From: Chinchilla lanigera
Lineage: Eukaryota > Chordata > Mammalia > Rodentia > Chinchillidae
Assembly (NCBI RefSeq): GCF_000276665.1
Contig: NW_004955472.1
Span: 7,747,944 to 7,811,943, forward strand
Length of the DNA: 64,000 nt
Reading direction: 5' to 3'
Positions 35,801-47,800 of the stretch are shown in pieces. The notes under the pieces were generated by a model. The model was not told the origin of the DNA. It saw only the letters and a list, made by a program, of their open reading frames with translations, and did no database searches. The position numbers were made by a program, and so were the translations under genes. The first letter of the stretch is position 1. Every line of letters starts with the position of its first letter.

Positions 35801-38800
35801 GAAAGAAAAAGTCTGCAAGGATGAAAGGTCAAAATGTTAAAATGATTGTCTCTGGTTAGCGGGTAATCAGGTGACTTTTTTGCCATATATTACGAGATAA
35901 ATAAAAGGAGGAAAATTTTTAATGTGTTTAGTATTTTAATCATGTGCAAACTGATACTATAGATCAATTAGATATGCCAGTGACCTCTTTCTGACCACAA
36001 TTACGGATTTTGAATATGATACATAATGCTTCATTCAATCATTCAAAAATACTTACAGAGGGCCTACTATGTGCAAACTAATAATGCAGTGCTGAGGTAA
36101 AGTGAGTAAGAGACCTTGTCTCTGTCCCCTCAAAGTTCACAACCTGGAAGATCTCAAACACTGTTCATGTACTTATCAATAAGATAAGTGACATGAAAGC
36201 AGACTGTAGTTACCTGTCTCTGTCTCCTAGGCAAACAACTGGAGGTGTGAACCAAGAAGGTCAAGGATATGACTGCTCTTCATAGCATTATCCAAACTGT
36301 TCTGCTTTATTGGTGGTATAGAGACCAAATCCAGGGGTACTCCACACTAGCTACATCTCCAGCTCTCTTATCTTTTATTTTAAGAGACGGTCTCACTAAG
36401 TTGCCAAGCACAAACTTATGATTCTGACTCCGCCATCCTCAGTGCTGGAGTTATAGGCACACAGTTTTACCACTTGAAATTAGGTAAGTGTCCAACAACC
36501 GATATTGTTTCAATAAATTATGCTCTATCTACATAGTGTAATATTTATACCTATTAAGATTCATACTTTTAAAAACTTCTCTTGACAAGACAAAGAACTT
36601 ACAACATACAGTTAAAAGCAAAAAACAAACTCCCAAATAATTTGTACAGCATGATATAATATCTGTAAATATACGAAAGTAAAAACATATTTATGTATAC
36701 GTACATACATACTAAAATGATAACAAGAATTCCTTCTTGTTGCATGGGGGATATTAGTCACTGGGACTTATTTATAGTTTTTAAGGGGTTTTCAAAATTT
36801 CTGCATCTGGAATTAGAAGTTTATGCTTTACTTCTGAAATCTTTTCAAGCTATTACCCAGTATATCGAAGTGGCTGCGTTAACAACAGTGCCTAGCAGGG
36901 CCAGAACTGGCCTTCACGGTTTACTACAGACAAGGAAGGAAAAGAAGTGAATCCATCCTGAGGGAAGACGGCGCAGAATCTGGCTGCTCTGGAAGACAGA
37001 ATAAGCCGGGGGCTTAATGCAGGAAATAAGTAAATAAACAGTTGTTTAGGGGTAAAAAGACAGATTACAGGAACAAGACAGATATTCTAAAAGAATAACT
37101 TAATTCTAAAGTCATTTTAAAAACATCGTTACCTGAGAATGTGTCTCGTTTTCTTGTAACTGTGTTTTCAGTGTCTCATATTCGCTATTTAGCTTCTCTG
37201 TTATTTTCTTAAAGGCATTCTTTCGGGTTGATAATACCGTTCTCTCCTGATGCAATTTCTAGATAGATCCAAACAGAACTAAATAACAGGCTACAGCAAG
37301 TTGTAGTAAGCCAATACAAATCACATTTGGGTTAAATAATTTTAGTGATTGTATTCTGATAAAATTCTACCACAGAATTCTCTAATTCTCTAAGACGTTT
37401 GTAAAAGTATTCTTTGAAGTGCATTAAAAGCTATGCAGATATTAACTGTATTAATAATGACACTTCCATGTCTGTCCCTATCCCACAAAGTTTAAATTCA
37501 CGCAAAAGGCAATTAAAAGACACAAGATTTCAATAGAAAAATATGTCAAATCTACATTTCATAAAGTTCATATTTGTTAAGATACTCTGTATTAAGTAGT
37601 AGCTTATATCCTATTTTTCAATTTTTGCCTTTTGTTTAATAACTTCAAGTCACTATAAATTCCAACTACATATGTAAAATAATTGTATTATGTGTAATAA
37701 TAATTATAAAATTGTATTACATGTATTATAATACAATTAAAATTGTAAGTATTATGGACTACATATCAATTAAAACTAATCAATAAAAAACAATTGAATT
37801 TTAACTTTGTAGGACTCTGTTGGCATTTACCTTTCTCTTTTCTTCACCTGATAATTTTAAAGCTGGCAAATCATTGTATGTCTCCAGATCAGCTGTCATT
37901 TGCTTAATTTTGCTTTTCAGAGAATGTTGTTCCTCGACCATTTTACTTTCCAGGAGCTCCATTTTCTGTAGATCTAACTGTAGACGTTGACTGTCTGAAA
38001 AATAGGAATTTGAGACCATAATTAATCAAAATTTTATTTCTTTCACATAAGAAAATATAATTAAAAATCATGTTTTACAAAAGTATCTGTAAAAAAATGT
38101 TAACTGTGACCAATGAGACACTACAAAGATAAATTAAGAAAAGAAAGCTTATCTTCTTATTAATGAATTTAACCTGATATATGTTAGCCACACCTGTCTT
38201 CATGCTCATATAAATGTAGAAACATATCTGAGTGTTTTGGGGATTATTTTGTACCAGGAATTGAACCCAGGGCCTTGCATTTGCCAAGCAAGCACTGTAC
38301 CACTGAGCTACAACTCTGGCCCTTGAGTTTTTTGTTATACTTCATAATATAACTTATGGGATAAAGAGTCACTATTTTTAGCAGGGTCAGGACAAATACA
38401 CACAGTTATCAGTTATGCAAAAAATCGATATTATTATAAAACATTACACAGATACATATTTGAGAGCAACATTACAATCGTACACTGTACACTCAATTCT
38501 CACTATTTGCAATACAGACGTCCCATAAAGTCACCACAAATGAATCAGCAATCCCCAAACTATTGCTCCTTGGGGAAATACAGCCTCTGGTCATAACAAT
38601 TTTGTCAACTTTCCAAAACACAACCTTGTTTTACCTGTGTTTCTGTTTAGAAACATTTTTTAATATATACTGTTGTTGATTTGTTAGCATTTAACTCATG
38701 GACAACACCACTAGGGCTTGTATGAGAAATGAAACTTATCCAGCGCACATTTTCTCCATAAGGCATATAACAGCTTTCTTGCCCTTCGGAACACTAGACA

Positions 38801-41800
38801 CTGTCAGCACTTCACTTTAGCGCCATTTTAAACAAGAACTGAAATAAGAAGTCAAATTTGCCTGTTTCAACCTCGTGTGGAAATTGTGCATGTCGGGCTG
38901 ATCAAATTTTTCACCACTCTGCACATACCTATGAATGGCCATGAACGTGCAACAAGTATTGAATTGGGTGACAAATTAATTCTGTGAACAGGAAAGTTCA
39001 CAAATAGAACCTGTGAACACTGAGGATTGACTACACACATGTGCAAGTATTTCTCATTCTTTCATTCAAAAGTATGTGCCAGATGGTGAGCACATGACAG
39101 AGGTTAACAGAGACACTGTTTTCCGCAAGGAGCTATATCGCAGAGGTAGACCCAGGCAGTTAATACCCATCCGCAACAGACTGGATGATTGTGAAAGAGA
39201 AGCACAGCATAGCAGAAGACCATGCGGCAGGGATAAAGAGAAGCTCCGTGGAGACAGGGCTTTTAACGGAGGTCTTGAGCATCAGTAACCACCTAAAGGA
39301 GGAAAAAAGTGATGCAGAGAAAACAGCGTGCGTCAAGTGCAGAGGGAAGAAACTAGAGCACCTGGGACCTAACAACAGAAAGTTGGTACGTGGAATATTA
39401 ATAACATCTAATACTCAAATGAAAATTAAGAACAAAAACAATGTTTCAAAACTCACTGACTTAAAAAGTGGCGCCTATATAACCAAATCCTTTAAACTTG
39501 GTGTATTTAAAGACACTCTTTGAATGTTTCCTTCATCCCTTTAAGGGTTTTAAAAGACAACCACACTGCCATTTTATGTAAATATATATATATATATATA
39601 AAACTTATAATAAAAGATATATTGCTAAGACTGATAGGATTAGTATTTCAAAGCAAGCGGAAGTATTTTGAGGATTAACAGCAATGCGTCTCCTACTACA
39701 GTATATTTAACTTTCACCACGTTTTGATCACACAGAGAGCACATGCATCAGGACTTAAGTGCTGCAAAGGGCTTCATTTTGTTGAACTCACATTGCTACC
39801 AGGGTTGGAAATAGTTATAATGATAGGGGCTGGGGATTTAGCTCAGCGGCAAAAGCGCCTGCCTGGCAAGCACAAGGTCCTGAGTTCGGTTCCCGGTACC
39901 GGAGAAAAACCAAAAAAAAAAAAAAAAAAAGATAAAGTGCTGAAGAAGACACCAAGGTTTATGATGTTTTAATGCTCTAAATAGAAAACATGCTTAGCTT
40001 GTAGATATTTGGACTGTCTGAAATAAAGTTATATAACTAACTGCAAATGTAATTTGAGTATATACTAAGAAAACACATTTAACAACTAACTACTCAAACT
40101 GATTTTTCTAGAAAAAAGGAGAAAATGGTTGAAATAGGATAAGGTTTATCTATCTTTAACAATAGATCCCCTTGAAAAGCTAAAAGCTTCTCCAAGAGAA
40201 GAGACAGGAAGAGGATGCAGTCTAGTTCCTTCTGATATGCTATAAAGTTGCAAAGTTTACCAAGCAGTGTGTACCTAGCAGCAAAATCTCAGAAGGAACC
40301 CCTTTGACCTAGGGAAATGCTTCTGAAATATTGTGCCATCAGCACATTTGTTTATTCCCTGGAGTTTCCTTTCCAAAAATATAAATAAAAACTACTGCTA
40401 AAAGACTTTTTTCCTCTCTACCATGCAGTACACCAGTATTTCTCCACTCTTTTTTTGTCATTAATTCCCTAATGATCCTTTTTAGCCATTGCTTCACTCC
40501 CCTGAAACTTCTATAGCCTAGATGACAGTGCATCTCTGGTATGTACCATGACCCTTTGGAAGGCTACAGAATCTCATGATTTTATTTTTCACCTTCCACC
40601 CAAGAAGCAAGACTGACCGTTGGCAACCCACAAAAGAAGAACAGAAACTACAGTACCCTGAAAGGTAAACAAAAATGTTATAAACCTCTTATGATTATTT
40701 TCAGATACAAGAACGTTGTTGAAGTGGGAGACGATGTAAGGAAAGGAAAATAATTTATGTGCCTGATTCAAATTAACATAAAAATAATTATAGGAGTCAC
40801 AGAATTCAATTTTTAGTAAGGAAAAACTACAGCACAGTCCTTATCATAGCAACAAACAATTTTCATCTCCATGAAGTTCTCATTCTTTTTTAACTAGACA
40901 TCTCTGGAGAAAATACAATGACTAGTTTTTAAAAGAAAATGTAAACACAAAGTATAAAAGCATAAAAGGAATACAAAGTTCTGATCATTTACTTTGTATA
41001 TGGTGTTGGTATTTGTCTTTAAGAAATTGTTTCTTTTTTATTTTAAAGAAAAAATATCAATAAAACAGTCTCAAACAGGCTAGTAGGAGAGTGATAATAA
41101 TTATTATCTTCATACTAGTTATTCAGAGTAAAAGATATAGGTATAAAATATTGTCCAAACAATATTAGCACAAATCTTTCTTTACAATTAACTAAGAGAA
41201 ACTAGCTGTATAACTATCTTAACTATCTTCTGTATATATATATTGTTTCTTTTTCCCTTCCTTCCTTTCTCTTTTACCCCATCACAGTTTCTTTTTCCTT
41301 TTGAACAGTTTCTCCCCTATTCCCAATAGCTACTGCATGTTTTGGATCTTATTTACTCATTCAGTTTCTCATGCTAATGAGACAATACCATGTTTACACA
41401 TGTGGGTCTGATGTATTTCACTTATAAGTATGGTCTCAAGTTTACCTATAAAAGTCTCAAGTTTATCTTTCTTTATAGTTGAGTAGTACTCCATTGTATA
41501 AAAAAAAAATCTTTTTTACCCATTCCTCAGTTGATAGGCATTTGGGTGTTTCCAAGATTTAGGTATGACAAATTGTGCTGCTATAAACATGGATGCACAT
41601 ATCACTGCGGTATGACATTTTCAATTCTTCTGGGAAGATACCCAAAAGGGGAATAGCTGGATTGAATAGGACCTCTAATCCTAGTTTTTTTCTGAGGAAT
41701 CTCCACAGTAAGTTCCACAGTGGTTGCCCCAGTCTACACTCCCACCAACAGTGGAAAAGGGTTACTTTTCTGCCCACAGCCCCGCCAGCATTTCTTATTG

Positions 41801-44800
41801 GTAGATTTCTTGATTATAGCTATTCTTTCTGGAGTGAAATAGAATCTCGGTATTGTTTTAATTTGCATCTCTCAAATGACCAATGATGTTTAGCATTTTT
41901 TCATGTATTTATCTGCCGTATGTATTTCTTCCTCTGAGAAGTGTGTATTCATCTCAGATGCCCATTTATGTTCCACAGGTATAAAGTTTCAGTAAAAAAA
42001 TGGTAGAGCTTGTAATGTGGTCTAGTCTGAACTAAAATGTTGTAAGTACTTAATGCTGAACCTCAAACTCCTAGAAAAGAAAGAACAAATCAAACCCAAA
42101 GCTTGTACAAGAAAGGAAATTATAAAGATCAGGACAGAAATTAATACAATTGAGACTAAGAAAACAATACAAAGAATCAATGAATCTAATAGTTGGTTCT
42201 TTGAAAGATTAAATAAAATAAAACCCCTACACAACCTTATTAAAAATAAGAATGAAAAGACCCAAATTCAAGCAATTAGGAATGAAAAAGATGAAATCAC
42301 AATGAATCCTGCAGAAATCCAGACGATCACCAATACCTACCTTCAAGAACCTGTACTCTAATAAAATAAAAAACACAGAAGAAATGGACAAATTCCTCGA
42401 CACATATAAATTCTCAAAACTGAATCAAGAAGATATAAGTATTCTAAGTAATTCAGTATCAGTCAATGAAACTGAAAATGTAATTAAAACCTACCAACAA
42501 AGAAAAGCCCAAGCTCTGACAGATTCACTGCTGAGTTCTACAAGAAATTTAAATAACTCTTGCTACTAACGATGAAACTCTTTAAGGAAAAAGAAAAAGA
42601 AGCAATATTTCCAAAATCATTTTTGGAAACAAATATTACTCTGAAACCAAAGTCAGAGAAAAAATACAACCAAAAAAGACAACTACAGGCCAATCTCCCT
42701 AATGAACATAGGTACAAAAATCCTCAATAAGATACTGGCTAACAAAATGCAGAAAATAATCAAGAAGATTTTATACTATGACCAAGTAGGATTCACTCCA
42801 GGGATGCAGGGATGGTTCAGCATACACAAATCAATAAATGTAACACAGCATACAAACAGGGCCAAAGACAAAAACCACATGATCCTTTCAACAGATGCAG
42901 AAAAAGTATCTGACAAAGTCCAACACACATTCAGGATAAAAACCCTATAAAAAATTGGAATAGATGCTGTTTATCTCAATCTGATAAAAGCCATCTATGA
43001 CAAACCAACAGCTAACATCATACTAAGTGGTCAAAAACTGAAAACTTTTACTCTAAAATCAGGAACAAGACAAGGATGTCCACTATCACCACTCCTGTTT
43101 AATACAGTTCTGGAAACATTAGATAGAGCAATTAGACAAGACAGAGAAATAAAAGGAATAAGGATAGGAAAGGAAGAAGTTAAATCATCATTAATTGCAA
43201 AAGATATGATACTCTATATAGAACACCCCAAAAGCTCCACCAAAGACTTGTAGATTTAATAACCAAATTCAGTAGCATAGCTGGATACAAAGTCAACACT
43301 CAAAAAAAAATATATAGCATTCCTGTACACAATCAACAAACTCACACAGAGAGAAATTAGGGAAAATACACCCTTTATAATGCCAACCAAAAAAAAAATG
43401 AAATACCTAGGAATCAATCTAACAACAGAGGTAAAAGATCCACACATTGAAAATTACAGTACTCTGGAAAAGGAGATAGAAGAGGATATCAGAAAATGGA
43501 AAGATATTCCTTGCTCATGGATATGAAGAACCAACATAGTGAAAATAGTCATACTCCCAAAACTGTTACACAGATTCAATGCAAGCCAATCAAAATACCA
43601 TTAGCGTACTTCACAGAACTAAAGAAAACATTCCTAAAATTCATTTGGAACCAGCAGAGACCTAGAATAGCAAAAGCAATTCTGGGTAACAAAGGCAAGG
43701 CAAAGGGCATCATAATCCCTGACCTGAAATAGACAAAATAAATAAATAAATAAACATCATATATGCGCACCCATGTTTATAGCAGCACAATTTGTAATAG
43801 CTAAATCTTGGAAACAACCCAAATGCCATCAACTGAGGAATGGATAAAAAAAAAATGTTTTTTTAAATACACTGGAGTACTACTAGGCTATAAAGATAAA
43901 CTTGAGACTTTCATAGGTAAATGGATGCAATTTGAGCCCATACTCATATGTGAAATAAATCAGACTCACATATGTAAACATCATATTGTTAGGATCCCTG
44001 ATGTGGAAAACGGAACAAGTAAATAAAACCTAAAATGTACAGTAGGGCTGGGGATTTAGCTCAGCAGCACAGTGCCTGCCTGGCAAGCGCAAGGTTGATT
44101 CTTGGTACCGGAAGAAAAACAAAAAAAAACACAATAAAATGTACAATAGATATTGTGAAATGGGAAGAAATTGTTCAAAAGAAAAAAGAAACTAGGATGG
44201 GAGAAAGGGGAAAGAAGGAAAAGGAAAAAGCTACAAAATAGTTATACTTCTAGTTTCTCTTTGTTCATTGAAAAGAAAGGTTTGTGCTGGGCCAGGGATG
44301 TAGCTCAGCGGCAAAAGCGCCTGCCTGGCACGCACAAGGTCCTAAGTTCAACTCCTGGTACCAAAAAAAAAAAAAAAAAAGAAAGAAAAGTTTGTGCTAA
44401 AACATTTTGGAGACGTTTTTATGCCCATAGCTTGTACTCTGAGTAACTATTTTAAAGATAACAATATGCGATATATTGACTATTGTTATTGTCCTATTAT
44501 ATTGTTATGAAATTGTTTTACATTTTTCCATAAAATAAAAAATATTATAAGTATAAAATATCTCATTAATCACTTTTATATAGATTACAGGTTGAAATGA
44601 TACTTTCTTAAATATTCTTGGCTGAGTAAATAGATTATTAAACTCTACCTGTCTCTTTTCACTTTTTAAATAATGGTTACAAGCCAATTTTAATTATAAA
44701 TGCAGTTTGCATTTTATTTCTCTTGGGCAGTTCTGCTCTAGCTGCACACAAGTGAGCATGGCTGGAACTAATGCTTAAAACTGAACATCACCTCTTCTAG

Positions 44801-47800
44801 GTGCCCCTAATACCTAAGTTTGGGCTGCATCTGGGCCCTATGTATCTCCACTGCTCCTTATGTTTGCTTCTTTGATAGCATTATTTCATTATATTATCGT
44901 AATTTGTGGTTCCAGCAGGTTTGAAAATTCCTTCAGTAAACAGACTGAATTTTTTTTTAATCTCTGTACACTAAGAGATCCTCTTTCTGACCAGACTACA
45001 GTAGTAGTTAGGCTTCTCTGAAGCCTCTTCTCAAACAGGCCTCAATCTTGGCCTCTTCTCAGTACGCCTCAGCTGTGGCCCATAAAAACTCCAGATTGGG
45101 ACACAGCTGAGTTCCTCCTCATCTGGATATGTAACACATTCTCATCGGCGTCAACCACCAGTGGTGCATGAATGACTGTCCCCTCCAGTGGCCCACGTCA
45201 CAGGTAGTACAAACAGATCTAATCACTTTGATCAGTCTTTCTACTAATAAATTAAGAAAAGGTCTATAAATGGACCAAATCTACATAGTTGCTTAAATTT
45301 GAATAATTACTTCCTAAATATAAATGTTAATACTATTCATATCAATTAAAAATTGTTACAATAGGGTCAGGGACGTAGCTCAGTGGCACAGACCCTGCCT
45401 GGCAAGCGGAGCCTTAAGTTTGATTCCTGGTACCAAAAATATATATACTTATATATATATTATAATAATGAACAAATTTATTTCATTACACTAAAAGAAA
45501 TTTATACTCATAGTTTATCAATAATTAATTCTCTAAATTTTAACATGGAAATCTTACAGGTATCCAATTGTTGGTGTACAACTGCTTTACCACAAATTAG
45601 CTGTATTACAATTTTTTATACTACTTTAATGTTTTCCTTAAAGAACTGTAATAAATTTCTTGAGAAACTACTAAATCAATGCCTTTCTTTGCATCACTAT
45701 AATCAAAGGTCCCTGAGAAGCAATTCGAACCACCCAGCAGGACAGCCATGCATGTACCACGCCAGGGGTTCAAAATTCAAGTAAGAGCCCCAGCAGTAAG
45801 ACGTCTGAATTCCACCTCTTCGTGAATACATTAGACAAACACTAACTTAACTGTAACGTCTTACTCTAACGCCAGAACTCTAACAAGTGCTTCCCTAGGA
45901 CCACCCCACCTGCCCTTAAAGTCTTGCCCGCAATAACCCAAGGCAGCCAAACAAATTCACTGTTTGTTCTAACAAACCTGAGACAACGGACCCTTGACTA
46001 CTTCCTAGGGTATTTACTAAAAAGGGTTTACAAACCCGGCACACTTGTGAAGCACTATGGGAGGTGGTGCCAGGAGGACCACAGGTTCAAGCCCACCCTG
46101 GGCAATTTAAGTGACTTGGATAGACCTCAAAATAATAATAAAAAGGGGGGTGGGGGATGCAGCTCAGTATGGGTTCCGTCCTCAATACCCCACCGTACAC
46201 ACACTCATACACACACAAAAAAGAACAATTATGAATCCTTCCTCTGTTCCTCTGAGACACACACATACACTCTTAACCAGGAGTGTGGGTTTCTCAAGGA
46301 TCTGAGAGCCATCCTTTGTGAAGCCATCATCAGGAGATAAGGTGCTCTCTCCCAGTCTCTATGGGAAGACAAAGTCCTAACTTGGTAACTGGCAACAGAC
46401 AGCACTAGCCTAATCAGTGTTTACTGTACACTGACAAGCCCTTGGTAACTTTTCAGTTCCCTTACTTTCTTGAACCCTTGCTGCCCCATTTTCCTTTTTT
46501 GTTTTTTTTTTAACTTTAAAAAGAAAAAGAAAATAGAATTTCAAAACAAATAATGGGAGAGTCATAATAACACATATGCGTATTGTTATCTTCAGAGTAC
46601 TCTCCTTCTAAAATGTCCAGTCACCTCTGTATCAACTGAAGTTGAGCTCAATTCACACTGAACCTTCCTCCCTGCTGCATCACTATATTACTGATTAAAA
46701 TTTATCCTTACTACTTTAGCAGCCAGCTTTATCTTTGACAATTACTAGGATAAGGCGCAGGCACGAAGTGCAGGATTACTTTCCAATAAATCCATTATAA
46801 GTTGAAAATATTTTAAGTCAAAAATCCACTTAATACACCTAATCTACTGACCATCATAGCTTAGCAACACAGTACACTACAGGTTATTAGTGGTTTGCCC
46901 TCATGACTGGCTGATTAGAAGCTATGGCATATTGCTGCTGCCCTTGCGCATGAGACAGTATCATACCACATTATCACCAGCCCAAAATAAGATCAAAACT
47001 CAAAATCTGAAGTAGAGATTAACACAGCATTGTAAAGTTTAAAAAATTCCTAAGTCAAACCGTTTTAAATCAGAGAAGTCTATATTCAATAAATATTAAA
47101 TAAAAGAAAATAAACCAATGTGATACTAGTAAGTTGGTGGGAAAAGTCACACTAAATCAAGACTACAAATGATCAGGGTACTAGGCAATCATACATTACA
47201 TCTTTCCTCAATGAGGTTTTCAGAAAAAGTCCAAGAGCATAACAATGACACATTTTTAAAGTTCTAATTTGCTACAGAAAAAAAAAGTATGAAAGTTTAG
47301 ACTGTTTCTCACCTGAAGTCAAATTCCTAGCTGTACTTTGTGATTTCTGCATTTCAGTAGATTTAAAATTGAGGTCATCTTGCATCATTTTTAGTTCTTG
47401 ATTAGTAATAGAAGATATCTGTTTCATACGATTTATATTCTGCATTTTGGGGGAAAGAATAGAAAAAAAATTCCACTGAATTAACTCTCCATAAAACCAT
47501 TGTTAGGGTGACATGAAAACACTGTTAGGGTGACATGTTTTGATTAGCTACTAGTTTTTGAATATGTGATTCAACTTTGGTGTTTTATAGAATAACAGTA
47601 AGATTCAAAGTCAGGTTTTCTCAATAGACTAAATTCTTATATTTTTTCTCATTCACTCTATTTCACTTAGAAAAAACTGACTTCATTATTTTAGGAACCG
47701 GTTATAATCTCTTTTTTGTTTTATTTTCCAAATGAGTATTACCAATAATAAAATGCATGCATTTAGACTGTAGTTTGGGCTTTTACAAATGCATACACCT

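Larger units (their letters stand above)
43740..44525 (+). mobile_element. L1 3' end with two ID insertions
   Basis: ORF2 C-terminus remnants (atgtttatagcagcacaatt, acccaaatgccatcaactga) pass into the 3' UTR shared by other copies (tatgtaaacatcatattgtt, gtacaatagatattgtgaaa). The sequence jumps here from an upstream ORF2 position, so an internal deletion joins it to 42050-43735. Confidence 0.85.

Noticed and set aside
41593..41886. 97-codon plus-strand frame
   Set aside because: Antisense shadow of an L1 ORF2 C-terminus on the minus strand.
45924..46340. 138-codon plus-strand open frame
   Set aside because: It runs through a B1-dID SINE and a CA-rich tail, so it is repeat-derived.
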